A DNA stretch of 64,000 bases, taken from contig CAVUQS010000015.1 of assembly GCA_963743705.1 (NCBI GenBank), positions 1 through 64,000 of the forward strand, written 5' to 3'. Source of the DNA: PALSA-243 sp963743705. GTDB taxonomy: Bacteria > Acidobacteriota > Terriglobia > Bryobacterales > Bryobacteraceae. The notes beneath the pieces are model-generated. The model saw only the letters and a list, made by a program, of their open reading frames with translations. It was not told the origin of the DNA and did not search any database. The stretch's first letter is position 1, and every line of letters starts with the position of its first letter. Positions 38,631 through 47,914 of the stretch are shown here, in pieces. A program made the position numbers and the translations under genes.

Positions 38631-40097
38631 CTAGTGCATCGACTGAATCGTAGGCAACTTCGATGCATCCCACCCGCCGCCGAGGCCTTTGATCAGCAGG
38701 ACGCTGGCTTCCATCCGGCGGCGTAGGATGTCGATGGCGTTGCGCTCATTCAACAGGGCGATAGTTTGCGCGGTGACAACCTGAAGGTACGGGTCGACGC
38801 CGCCCTCGTAGCGAGTCCTGAACAGCTCCACGGCGCGCCGCGCTTCGGTGACGGCGTCGTTTTGCTGCTTGGCTTCCGTCTCCAACACGCGGAGCGCCGC
38901 GAGATTGTCTTCGATGTCGCGAAATGCGGCCAGGACTGACTCGCGGTAGTCGGCGACGGTAGCGTCATAGCTGGCGCGCGCGGAGTCGGAGGTTGCACGG
39001 CGGCGTCCCGCATCGAACAGAGTTTCGGCCATGCTAGGACCCACTGCCCAGAAACGGCTGGGCCACGTAAGCCAATTGGTGATCGAGTTTCCTTCCAAGC
39101 CACCTGTCGCGCCCAGCGCCAGGGTTGGAAAATACGCAGCGCGCGCGATGCCGATTTGTTCATTGGCCTCGGCCATACGGCGCTCGCTGGCCGCGATGTC
39201 GGGGCGGCTCTCGAGAAGCTGTGAAGGCACTCCGACGGGTATGGCCGGCGGCTTGGCGTTCAACGGCGATGGCGACAGGCCGAATTCGGCCGGCGGCTTG
39301 CCGATCAGGATCGCGATGGCGTGTTCATACTGGGCGCGGAACACGAAGATATCGGTGTACTGCACACGCGCGGTGTCGAGCTGCGTCTGAGCTTGGACCA
39401 CATCGGACTCAGGCGCGGCGCCTCCGCGGAACAGGTCCGTGGTCAGTTGCACCATCTCGGCATAGGCGCGCACGGTGTCTTCCAGCAACCTGATTTGGGC
39501 GTCGGCGCTGGTCAACTCGAAGTAATCGAGAGCAAGTTCGGCGTGAAGACTTAGGCTGAGAGTCTGAATATCGGCCGCGGTGGCCTGCGCCTCTTCGCCG
39601 GCGGCCGCGACGGTGCGGCGTATGCGGCCCCAAAGGTCCACTTCGTAGGAGACGTCGAAAGGCAGGAGGAACTCGCCGGCGGATCCTATGCCCCTCGAAC
39701 CCACGGGAAAATACGGCGAATTCGGCGACTCGCGCAGGCTGCTGATGCTGGGCGCTACGGAGATCGTCGGAAACTCGGCGGCGCGGTTATATTTCACTGC
39801 AGCGCGCGCGGCGAGGAAGCGCGCCTCAGCGGCCTTCAGATTCAAATTCGCGGGCGCGACCTGTTCCTGGAGCGCATTCAACTGAGGATCGGAAAAAATC
39901 TCCCACCAGTTGGCTCGCAGCTTATCGGCGTTTGGATTCGCAGTCTTCCATTGATCCGATTCTTTGAATGAGTCCGGCGGGGGCTCTTTGTACGCGGGCG
40001 TGGAAGGAGCCGAGGGACGGGTGTACTTGGGGCCAAGCATGCAGCCCGGCAACAGAATCGCCCAGACAATGACCGGCCACGCGCGAGCAGCGCTCAT
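38631..40097 (-). CDS. Outer-membrane efflux lipoprotein (NodT/TolC family)
   Basis: This 488-residue protein has a lipoprotein signal ending LLPGC and then the NodT-type opening GPKYTRPSAP. Two outer-membrane efflux repeats follow (NWWEIFSDPQLNALQEQ..., AARAAVKYNRAAEFPTISV; GVPSQLLESRPDIAASERRMAEANEQIGIARAAYFPTLAL), the second carrying the LLxxRPDI signature of the family. It forms the outer-membrane channel for the RND pump encoded upstream. Its ATG overlaps the adaptor stop (ATGA), so it is the third gene of a leftward pump-adaptor-channel operon. Confidence 0.92.
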   Translation of the reverse strand: MSAARAWPVIVWAILLPGCMLGPKYTRPSAPSTPAYKEPPPDSFKESDQWKTANPNADKLRANWWEIFSDPQLNALQEQVAPANLNLKAAEARFLAARAAVKYNRAAEFPTISVAPSISSLRESPNSPYFPVGSRGIGSAGEFLLPFDVSYEVDLWGRIRRTVAAAGEEAQATAADIQTLSLSLHAELALDYFELTSADAQIRLLEDTVRAYAEMVQLTTDLFRGGAAPESDVVQAQTQLDTARVQYTDIFVFRAQYEHAIAILIGKPPAEFGLSPSPLNAKPPAIPVGVPSQLLESRPDIAASERRMAEANEQIGIARAAYFPTLALGATGGLEGNSITNWLTWPSRFWAVGPSMAETLFDAGRRRATSDSARASYDATVADYRESVLAAFRDIEDNLAALRVLETEAKQQNDAVTEARRAVELFRTRYEGGVDPYLQVVTAQTIALLNERNAIDILRRRMEASVLLIKGLGGGWDASKLPTIQSMH

Positions 40098-41338
40098 TGC
40101 TGAGCGCCTTCCTTCTTAGCGGCGATGCGGACAGGCTCGCCGGTGATCAGGGAGTCAGGCGGACTGACAATGATCGCGTCGGCGGGAGTCAGCCCCGAAA
40201 CGACCTCGACGGTCGCTCCATAGTCACGTCCGATGGTAATCGGAACCAATTCCGCGTGGCCATTTCGAACGACGCCAACCTGCAGCCCCTGGGAACGGAA
40301 AAGAAGGGTGTTCGAGGGAATCGTCACGGCGTATGTTTTCCCCGGCAACTTCAGGTGAACTTGAACGTAGGCGCCGGGCAGCAACTGGCCGGTTGGATTA
40401 TCGACGTCGACTTCCGTATTCAAGGTGCGCGACGCCAGGTCGATGGAATTCGAGGTTCTGGCTACCTTTCCATGGAACGTCTGGTTCGGAAATTCGTCGA
40501 GCGTGATGGTGGCCACGGCGCCTTCACGCGCCGCGTTGGAATTGACTTGAGGCACGGCGACAAAGACGCGGAGCGTGCGGGTCGCGGCAAGTTGAAACAG
40601 CTGGCTGGTGGGGGGATTCGCTCCGGCATCGATGAGCCAGCCAATATCCGTGTTGCGAACGGTGACAATTCCATCGAATGGTGCATAGACTTTCTCGAAC
40701 GAAACAAGGTCTTCGAGACGGCGGACATTGGCGGCGGCCGACTCGACCGTGGCCTGGTTGGCGCCGAGGGTCTGCACGGCCTGATCGGTGGATTGCTGAG
40801 AGACAGAGCGCGTACTGATCAGGCGCTCCCAACGATCCGCGGTGATCTTAGCCAGCGATAGATTCGCTTTCGCGGTTTCCAGATCGGCGTGCGCCTGCTG
40901 CAGTTGCTTGTCGAGTTCGGGCGTGTCGATGACGGCGAGTAAGTCGCCCTTCTTCACATGCGCGCCGATGTCGAAATACCACTTGACGAGATAACCGTTG
41001 GAGCGCGCGTAGATGGGAGAGCTGATGTAAGGCTGCGCACCGCCGGGCAGTACGATCTCTTCCGTGGCCGGATTTTTCGTGGGATAAACCACCACGACAT
41101 CGGAGACGGCGGCCTGTTCCGTGACGCGCTTGAGGACGGTTGCGGCCTCCAGACGGCCGTGGATGCCGAAGTAAATGTAATACCCAAGGGCCAGGGCCGC
41201 TAAGAGAAGCAGCAATCCCATTAGCCAGCGACCGCGTCGCCCGGTGCGGCTTTCCGTGACTTCGGCGGGGCTTTTGGCGTCATTCGGAACGTGGCTTGGG
41301 GCATCGGGGGTGGCGTCGGTGCTGTGGTCGGGTTCCAT
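40094..41338 (-). CDS. RND efflux periplasmic adaptor (HlyD-like)
   Basis: This 414-residue protein has an N-terminal cytoplasmic tail, one membrane helix (GLLLLLAALALGYYIYFGI) and a lipoyl/beta-barrel adaptor fold: ARSNGYLVKWYFDIGAHVKKGDLLAVIDTPELDKQLQQ, a coiled-coil hairpin (QAHADLETAKANLSLAK...), then FDGIVTVRNTDIGWLIDAG. The C-terminal part has GAYVQVHLKLPGK and an MFP-type end. It links the pump in the inner membrane to the channel. It starts 35 nt after the pump gene. Confidence 0.92.
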   Translation of the reverse strand: MEPDHSTDATPDAPSHVPNDAKSPAEVTESRTGRRGRWLMGLLLLLAALALGYYIYFGIHGRLEAATVLKRVTEQAAVSDVVVVYPTKNPATEEIVLPGGAQPYISSPIYARSNGYLVKWYFDIGAHVKKGDLLAVIDTPELDKQLQQAHADLETAKANLSLAKITADRWERLISTRSVSQQSTDQAVQTLGANQATVESAAANVRRLEDLVSFEKVYAPFDGIVTVRNTDIGWLIDAGANPPTSQLFQLAATRTLRVFVAVPQVNSNAAREGAVATITLDEFPNQTFHGKVARTSNSIDLASRTLNTEVDVDNPTGQLLPGAYVQVHLKLPGKTYAVTIPSNTLLFRSQGLQVGVVRNGHAELVPITIGRDYGATVEVVSGLTPADAIIVSPPDSLITGEPVRIAAKKEGAQQ

Positions 41339-41373
41339 CTGACTGTACCTGGTAGTTTTGGAAAATCAGTTAC

Positions 41374-44300
41374 TCATGAGCGGAGCCGCAATCTTCCACG
41401 TCCCGGCGGCGCAAATCCACAAGCGCCTCGAATACTGTGCACCAGGCTGAAAACCGCGGGAACGAAGAGCAGCGTAGCCACGGTGGCGAAGAGCAAACCG
41501 CCGATCACGGCGCGCCCGAGGGGCGCGTTCTGCTCACCGCCATCCCCCAAGCCAAGCGCCATGGGGATCATGCCGATGATCATGGCGAGCGCGGTCATGA
41601 GCACGGGCCGGAAGCGCGTGAATCCGGCCTCGATGGCCGCATCGGTCGCCGTGACATTCGCCTCAACCCGCTCTTTCGCGAACGCGATAACGAGAATACT
41701 ATTGGCGGTTGCTACGCCCATGCACATGATCGCGCCCATCAGCGCCGGCACGCTGAGCGGCGTATGGGTAAGGAACAGGAAGACGATGATGCCCGCGAGC
41801 GCCGCTGGAAGAGCCATGATGATGATGAAGGGGTTGAGCCATGACTGGAAATTCACCACAATCAGCAGGTAAACCAGGACAATGGCGAATCCAAGCCCCG
41901 CCAGCAGGCCTTTGTACGATGTCTGCATGGTGTCCAACTGGCCGCGGACGCGGAAGAAGCTACCGCGCGGAAGCGATTTCTGGTTGTCATTGACGATGCG
42001 GTAGATGTCGCGGCCCACCGCGCCGAGATCGCGATCCTGCACGGCCCCGTAGATGTCCAGGATGCGGCGGATGTTGTAGTGCGACAACACCTGCATCTCT
42101 GCGCCGCGAGATATCGAAGCTACGTCGGAGAGGATTTCGGGATGAACCATGGCCTGCGAGCTGATCGGCAGGTTGCGCATATCCGCGAGCGATTCAATGC
42201 GGTATTGCGGCATCTGAGTGACCAAGTTGTACTGCACGCCGTTTTGCCAGTTCAAGAAAAATGAGGGCGTGGTTTGGAAGCTGCCGCTTAGCGAAATCAG
42301 AAGACTGCTGGTGATATCGCGGTCTGTGTAGCCGCCTTGCGCGGCTTTTGTGCGGTCAACATCTAAGTTGAACCGCGGGTAGTCGAGTTCTTGTTGAATG
42401 CGCAGGTCGGTAAGGCCCGGGACATGCCGCAACTGGTTCAGTACCTGGCTGGCGACTTCGAAGTTCTTCTGGATGTCCTGGCCCTCGACTTGAATATCCA
42501 CGGGCGCGGGAAGTCCGAAGTTGAGGATCTGCGTGGTCATATCGGCCGGCAGGAAATAGAACAATGTGCCGGGAAATTCGTGCGGTAGATTCCGGCGAAA
42601 ATCGCGGATATAATCCGGCGTGGGATGGCGCTTGGGCTGAAGCGTGACGAGGATGTCCGCATCGGCCGCGCCGATGACGCCGGACGTCCCGTACATGTAA
42701 TTAAGCTGGCTGTACGGCAGGCCGATGTTGTCGAGGATGCCTGCCAGCTCTTGTTGCGGAATTTTTTCGCGGATGGAGCGTTCCACCAGGTCGCAAAGCA
42801 TGGCGACGTCTTCAATGCGCGTGCCTGTCTTGGCGCGAAGATGAAGGATGAACTGACCGCTGTCGGTCGACGGGAAAAAATCCTGGCCCAGCCAAGGAAT
42901 CAGGAAGGCCGCGGAAAGGCAAATCAGAAGGAAGGCGGGGACAAAAAAACATCTGGCCGCGACCAAAGAAGACAGCAGCCGCTTGTACGACCGGCGAAAG
43001 CGCTCGAAGTTGCGGTCGAATGCTCTTAGCGCCCAAGTGATGGGATTGCGCGACCGGCCGGGATTTTGTTGCGGAGCTTTCAGCAGGTACATCGCCAGCG
43101 TAGGGACTAACGTGCGCGAAAGGATGTACGAGGCTAGCAGGGCGAAGATGACTGCTTCGGCGAGGGGCGTAAACAGGAAATGAGCCACGCCCTGCAGCGA
43201 AAACATCGGGAGGAAGACGATGCAGATCGACAGGGTGGAGACCAGTGCGGGCACGGCGATTTGCGCCGCGCCTTCCAGGATGCCGTCGTGAAGCGCCTGG
43301 CCCTCTTCGAGGTGGCGGGCAATGTTCTCGATGGTGACGGTGGCGTCATCGACCAGAATGCCGACCGCCAGAGCCAGGCCGCCGAGCGTCATTAAGTTGA
43401 TGGTCTGGTGCAAGAAGCCGAGAGCGATCACCGAACTCAAGATCGCGAGCGGAATCGAGATCGCGATAATGATCGTGTTGCGCCAGCTTCCTAAGAAGAC
43501 CAGGATCATGAGCGCAGTAAGGCAAGCCGCGGTTATGGCCTCGCGGACCACGCCCGCGATGGCGGCGCGGACGAAGATGGATTGATCGGCCAGTAGCTGA
43601 ATCTTGAGTTGCGGCGGAAGCGTCTGTTTGACCCGGGGTAGAAGGTCGCGAATGCCTTGGACAACTTCGAGCGTGGAAGCATCTCCCGATTTCACGACGG
43701 TGAGCAGGACGCCGCGGCGGCCATCCTGGCGAACGATGTTCGTCTGCGGAGGGAAGCCGTCGCTCACTTGCGAGACGTCTTTGAGATAGATGGTGGAGTT
43801 CCCCACAACTTTGACGGGGAGGTAGTTCAGTTCCTGCACGCTTCTCGGCGCCGAATTCATGGCGACGTCGTATTCGAACTGATCGACTTTCACGGTTCCG
43901 GAAGGCGCGATGACATTTTGCGCGCTGACCGCATTCAAGACGTCTTGCGCCGAGAGTCCTTTGGATTGCAGAAGAGCCGGATTCAGATAGACCATGATCT
44001 GGCGCTGCTTTCCGCCGTAGGGGTACGGAACCGCGGCGCCGGGGATGGTGACAAGCTGGGCGCGCAGAAAATTCAACGCAAGGTCGTTCAACTGCTGTTC
44101 TGTGAGGCCGAGTCCGGAAAGCGAAAGCTGGAGGATGGGGACGGTGGAGGCGTTGTAGTTGATGATCAGCGGCGGCAAAGTGCCTGGGGGCAACTGGCGC
44201 AAGATGGTCTGCGAGCCGGCGGTGACCTGCGCGTTGGCGCGGTCGATGCTGGCGCCCGGTTGTAGAAACAGTTTGACGACAACGAGTCCATTCACGGTGG

Positions 44301-44550
44301 TGGATTCGATGTGCTGGATGTTGTCGACCACCGTAGTGAGAACCTTCTCATAGACGGTGGTGAGCCGGCCCTCCAACTCTTCCGGGTTCATCCCGGTGTA
44401 GATCCAGGAGACCGCGACAACAGGTATATCGATGTTGGGAAAGATGTCGGTTGGGGTGTTGAGAATAGCGACGGGACTGAGAATGAGAATGAGCAGAGCC
44501 AGAACGATAAAGGTGTAGGGACGATTGAGGGCAACCTTGACTATCCACAT
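41374..44550 (-). CDS. RND efflux pump, inner-membrane permease (AcrB/CzcA superfamily)
   Basis: This 1058-residue protein opens IVKVALNRPYTFIVLALLILILSPVAILNTPTDIFP, typical of RND permeases, and has twelve membrane helices with two large periplasmic loops. TM4 contains the proton-relay pair in AVGILVDDATVTIENIARH. The second half repeats the fold, with PLGRAVIGGLLFATVATLLFVPAVFSL at the end. It exports drugs, lipids or metals by proton antiport; the substrate is not predictable. No ribosome-binding site is strong. Adaptor and channel genes follow in one transcript. Confidence 0.92.
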   Translation of the reverse strand: MWIVKVALNRPYTFIVLALLILILSPVAILNTPTDIFPNIDIPVVAVSWIYTGMNPEELEGRLTTVYEKVLTTVVDNIQHIESTTVNGLVVVKLFLQPGASIDRANAQVTAGSQTILRQLPPGTLPPLIINYNASTVPILQLSLSGLGLTEQQLNDLALNFLRAQLVTIPGAAVPYPYGGKQRQIMVYLNPALLQSKGLSAQDVLNAVSAQNVIAPSGTVKVDQFEYDVAMNSAPRSVQELNYLPVKVVGNSTIYLKDVSQVSDGFPPQTNIVRQDGRRGVLLTVVKSGDASTLEVVQGIRDLLPRVKQTLPPQLKIQLLADQSIFVRAAIAGVVREAITAACLTALMILVFLGSWRNTIIIAISIPLAILSSVIALGFLHQTINLMTLGGLALAVGILVDDATVTIENIARHLEEGQALHDGILEGAAQIAVPALVSTLSICIVFLPMFSLQGVAHFLFTPLAEAVIFALLASYILSRTLVPTLAMYLLKAPQQNPGRSRNPITWALRAFDRNFERFRRSYKRLLSSLVAARCFFVPAFLLICLSAAFLIPWLGQDFFPSTDSGQFILHLRAKTGTRIEDVAMLCDLVERSIREKIPQQELAGILDNIGLPYSQLNYMYGTSGVIGAADADILVTLQPKRHPTPDYIRDFRRNLPHEFPGTLFYFLPADMTTQILNFGLPAPVDIQVEGQDIQKNFEVASQVLNQLRHVPGLTDLRIQQELDYPRFNLDVDRTKAAQGGYTDRDITSSLLISLSGSFQTTPSFFLNWQNGVQYNLVTQMPQYRIESLADMRNLPISSQAMVHPEILSDVASISRGAEMQVLSHYNIRRILDIYGAVQDRDLGAVGRDIYRIVNDNQKSLPRGSFFRVRGQLDTMQTSYKGLLAGLGFAIVLVYLLIVVNFQSWLNPFIIIMALPAALAGIIVFLFLTHTPLSVPALMGAIMCMGVATANSILVIAFAKERVEANVTATDAAIEAGFTRFRPVLMTALAMIIGMIPMALGLGDGGEQNAPLGRAVIGGLLFATVATLLFVPAVFSLVHSIRGACGFAPPGRGRLRLRS

Positions 44551-44690
44551 TCTGCAGTAGCCTTAATAGCGGTCCCTAAAGGCCAATCATACATCTTGAT
44601 TTCTAGAGGTCTGATGAACTTTTTGCGCGCGGAGATTTAGTTAAATTGACGGGAGCTGCAAATACTGGCAGAGCAGGCGATTGGATCGGC

Positions 44691-45839
44691 TTAGGTTTGC
44701 GGTCCGAGTTTGCCATCCTCCGCGGCTTCGAGATAGACGCGGAGATTGCCGGCGTGCAACAGGTGCGTGACCACGAAGAAGAGGCAGACTTTTAACAAAA
44801 GCGCGACCAGGTAGGTGTAGATCTGCCACTCGCCCGGGAGATTGAAGAAGAACACATAAATCATCTGGATCAGCGCGTAACCGTAGAGCGGCGCGAGCAT
44901 CCAGCGCGGGACTTTGATCCAGTGGCTGTCGAAGCGGCCGACGAGGAACGCGATGGAGAGGCCGTCATACATGCCCATGAAGACGAGGCAGTATTCGTTC
45001 AATCCCCAGACATGCATGCGGCCGGCGACGGCGAGTAGCGCGACGCCGGCCCCAATTCCCCAGGTGATGCCAATGGCTTTCCGGAAGGAGGCATTGCGTT
45101 CCGGCTGCCCCGGCGCGGTGACGCTGGGCTTGTCCAGTACAAAAAAGCACCAGAAGAGCGGGAATGCGGTGAGGCAGTTGAGAACGTCGGCCACGGGGTA
45201 TGGATTGCGGCCGGCCGCCGCGAGCACCCACAGCCAGCAGTAGAGTGCGAACCACAATGCCCAGGTGCACCGCCAGCCGGTAATGAATTGCGTCAGGCAT
45301 TTGCGGGCGATGGGGTGTTTGGCGGCATCGATTGCATGCGGCTTCAGGAACCCGGTGAATTGCATCGCGAGCAAAAGACCCGCGATGGCGGCTTGAACCA
45401 GGTGCAGGACGGCCGGCGCCGCGGGCGTCATGGCTCCGGGTACGGCGACGAACGTTGCGCCCGCGGCGGCCAGCAACAGATAACCAAGACGCAGTGCGAG
45501 GGCGGTGGCGACGGTCGAGACGACAGAGCGAAGAACGTCCGTGACGAGCGCGGGCGGGCCATGCCGTGGAGGGGGCTGCAGCGCCGCGTACGGCTGCTGC
45601 ACGAGGTCCACGTTTGCGCTGTCATCGGCATCCCATGCGATGAGTACAGCGGCGGCGCGCTGACGTTCGCCCGGCATCGCGAGCCCGCGTTTCAGGGCGT
45701 CGGCTTCCATCAGCTTGTCGAACACATCCTGATCGGCCGCGGCGGCTTCGTACAATTCCCGTTCCTGTGCGGGCGTCAGTTCGCCGGCGGTGTGGCCCAG
45801 CAGCAGGGCATCGGCGTCGAAGTGTTCGGGATTGCTCAC
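44691..45839 (-). CDS. Membrane anti-sigma-factor-like protein
   Basis: From a GTG that overlaps the sigma-factor stop (GTGA) the product has 382 residues. The N-terminal ~70 residues (HFDADALLLGHTAGELTPAQERELYEAAAADQDVFDKLMEADALKR) have the helical, acidic pattern of acidobacterial anti-sigma N-domains, without the HxxxCxxC zinc motif. About eight membrane helices follow, unlike the single helix of most anti-sigma factors. The overlap with the upstream ECF sigma gene makes a sigma/anti-sigma pair the likeliest reading. The frame is open to 45947, but that stretch lies inside the sigma gene. Confidence 0.65.
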   Translation of the reverse strand: MSNPEHFDADALLLGHTAGELTPAQERELYEAAAADQDVFDKLMEADALKRGLAMPGERQRAAAVLIAWDADDSANVDLVQQPYAALQPPPRHGPPALVTDVLRSVVSTVATALALRLGYLLLAAAGATFVAVPGAMTPAAPAVLHLVQAAIAGLLLAMQFTGFLKPHAIDAAKHPIARKCLTQFITGWRCTWALWFALYCWLWVLAAAGRNPYPVADVLNCLTAFPLFWCFFVLDKPSVTAPGQPERNASFRKAIGITWGIGAGVALLAVAGRMHVWGLNEYCLVFMGMYDGLSIAFLVGRFDSHWIKVPRWMLAPLYGYALIQMIYVFFFNLPGEWQIYTYLVALLLKVCLFFVVTHLLHAGNLRVYLEAAEDGKLGPQT

Positions 45840-46360
45840 TTGAGTGCGCCTCCGGCAAGCCGCAGGAGCGCCAGATGGCAGCGCTTCGCCATTTCGTAGA
45901 TGTTGCCCGTGATTCCCATGCGCAGGCGAATCTCTGCGTAATCGCACTCTTCGATCAACTTGAGCCGCATTAGCTCGCGGCAGCGTGGCGCGAGTTGCAG
46001 CATGGCGCGAAGAAAGCGATCCACCGATTCGCGAGCGGCAACGCGCTCGAAGATGTCGCCGCTTTGCGGCGTTTCCACGGCCGCAGCCTCGGGGCCGCGT
46101 TCGCGATCGCGGCGGAACTGTGCGATCTTATGCCGGGCCGTCCCGATGGCGATCGCAGTCATTTCTCCCAACTCGCGCTTTTCGGGGTATCGCTCCCAAA
46201 GGGTGACTATGCAGGCTTGAGCAATATCCTCCGCCGCGGCCGCGTCGGCTTCGTGCGGGACTAGCCTGCGGCGGGCGAAGCCAAGCACGCGCTCGCGGAT
46301 GAGCGCGAGGTTCTGCTGGTATCGATCCTCCCAGGCGTCTGTCGGGCGGACTGCAAACAC
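45836..46360 (-). CDS. ECF-type RNA polymerase sigma factor
   Basis: From the GTG at 46360 the protein has 174 residues. Region 2 is seen in YQQNLALIRERVLGFARRRLVPHEADAAAAEDIAQACIVTLWERYP and region 4 in RCRELMRLKLIEECDYAEIRLRMGITGNIYEMAKRCHLALLRL, the latter with the helix-turn-helix. The frame remains open to 46504 but would then overlap the divergent permease gene, so a short start is preferred; no ribosome-binding site is convincing. It is translationally coupled to a membrane anti-sigma-like protein, so it probably responds to an envelope signal. Confidence 0.78.
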   Translation of the reverse strand: MFAVRPTDAWEDRYQQNLALIRERVLGFARRRLVPHEADAAAAEDIAQACIVTLWERYPEKRELGEMTAIAIGTARHKIAQFRRDRERGPEAAAVETPQSGDIFERVAARESVDRFLRAMLQLAPRCRELMRLKLIEECDYAEIRLRMGITGNIYEMAKRCHLALLRLAGGALK

Positions 46361-46441
46361 TGCATCATTGTAGCCTTGGCCGCCGGGAAAAAATACTCTT
46401 CCCGGGTGTGAGATTTCGCGGCTGCGAAGCGATTCCAATAT

Positions 46442-47914
46442 ATGAGTCTGTTTCGCACCAAATCGGTCAGCCGCATTCTCGCCGAAGCCGACGCCGGCGC
46501 ACATGGCTTGAAACGCACGCTCGGCGCGGCACAGCTGATCGCGCTGGGTATCGGGGCGATTATCGGCGCGGGATTGTTCTCGCTGACCGGCCTGGCGGCG
46601 GCGGAAAACGCCGGTCCGGCCGTAGTCTGGTCGATGGTCATTGCGGCGGTGGGATGCGCGCTCGCGGGGCTATGCTACAGCGAGTTCGCGTGCATGCTCC
46701 CGGTGTCCGGCAGTGCGTACACGTACGCCTACGCCACGCTCGGTGAATGGATTGCCTGGATCATCGGCTGGGATCTGGTGATCGAGTATGCCATCGGCGC
46801 GGCGACCGTTTCGATCAGCTGGTCGGCGTATGTGGTTTCGTTGCTGCATACCTTTCACGTCGACCTTCCGGCGCGGTGGGTGGCGGGCCCGTTCGAGGGA
46901 GTGGCCTTGCCCGACGGCATGGCCGCGCCCGGCTACGCGAATCTACCCGCGGTGCTGATAGTTTTTCTGATGTCGATGCTTTTGATGATCGGCATGAAAG
47001 AATCGGCGCGCGTGAACGCCGTGATCGTCGCCATCAAACTTGCCGTGGTAGTGGTGTTTATCGGGGCGGGCGCGTCATACATCAACCCGGCGAACTACCA
47101 TCCGTTCCTGCCGGCGAACACAGGCACGTTCGGCTCATTCGGCTGGAGCGGCGTGATGATGGGCGCAGGCACCATCTTTTTCGCGTATATCGGCTTCGAC
47201 GCCGTCTCGACTGCGGCGCAGGAGTGCCGCAACCCGCAGCGGGACATGCCGATCGGGATGATCGGGGCGCTCGCGATCTGCACCGTCCTCTACATTCTCT
47301 TTGCGCTGGTGCTCACCGGCCTCGTACCTTACACGAAACTCGGGGTGGCGGCGCCGGTAGCGCTGGCGATCGACCGCACGCCGTTTGTGTGGCTGAACCA
47401 TCTGGTCAAATTCGGCGTGATCTGCGGGTTCAGCTCGGTGATTCTGGTGATGTTGATGGGACAGTCGCGCGTGTTCTACTCGATGTCGCGCGACGGGCTG
47501 GTACCGGCGGTGTTCTCGCAGATTCATCCGCGATTTCAGACGCCGTGGCGGTCGAATCTTCTGTTTTTCTGTTTCGTGGCGCCGTTTTCGGCTTTTCTGC
47601 CGCTGAGCATTGTCGGCCGTATGACCAGCATCGGTACGCTATTCGCGTTTGTGATTGTGTGCGCGGCCGTGCTGGTGATGCGCCGCCGCAATCCAGAACA
47701 GGAGCGGCCGTTTCGCACGCCCTGGTCGCCCTATGTGCCGATTCTCGGTATGCTTGCGAACCTCGCGTTGATGTACTCGCTGGGACGCGCCAACTGGTTG
47801 CGCCTGGCGATTTGGTTGGCGATCGGTCAGGCGGTCTATTTTCTGTATGGACGGCGGCACAGCCGGTTAAGGAAAGATGAAGTAGGTCAAAAGACGCCTT
47901 ACTTCACGACCTGA
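46442..47914 (+). CDS. APC-family amino acid permease
   Basis: This 490-residue, about 12- to 14-helix protein has the APC core: LKRTLGAAQLIALGIGAIIGAGLFSLTGLAA (unwound helix 1), FACMLPVSGSAYTYAYATLGEWIAWIIGWDLVIEYAIGAATV and GAGTIFFAYIGFDAVSTAAQECRNPQRDMPIG (helix 6 region). This is characteristic of the cationic amino acid (CAT/YfnA-like) subgroup. It most likely imports an amino acid with protons; the substrate is not set. Its 3' end overlaps the convergent phosphoesterase gene by 16 bp. Confidence 0.88.
   Translation: MSLFRTKSVSRILAEADAGAHGLKRTLGAAQLIALGIGAIIGAGLFSLTGLAAAENAGPAVVWSMVIAAVGCALAGLCYSEFACMLPVSGSAYTYAYATLGEWIAWIIGWDLVIEYAIGAATVSISWSAYVVSLLHTFHVDLPARWVAGPFEGVALPDGMAAPGYANLPAVLIVFLMSMLLMIGMKESARVNAVIVAIKLAVVVVFIGAGASYINPANYHPFLPANTGTFGSFGWSGVMMGAGTIFFAYIGFDAVSTAAQECRNPQRDMPIGMIGALAICTVLYILFALVLTGLVPYTKLGVAAPVALAIDRTPFVWLNHLVKFGVICGFSSVILVMLMGQSRVFYSMSRDGLVPAVFSQIHPRFQTPWRSNLLFFCFVAPFSAFLPLSIVGRMTSIGTLFAFVIVCAAVLVMRRRNPEQERPFRTPWSPYVPILGMLANLALMYSLGRANWLRLAIWLAIGQAVYFLYGRRHSRLRKDEVGQKTPYFTT

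Noticed and set aside
46747..47880. 377-codon plus-strand frame inside the amino acid permease
   Set aside because: Same strand, other frame, Arg/Gly-rich and motif-free; the permease frame is convincing.
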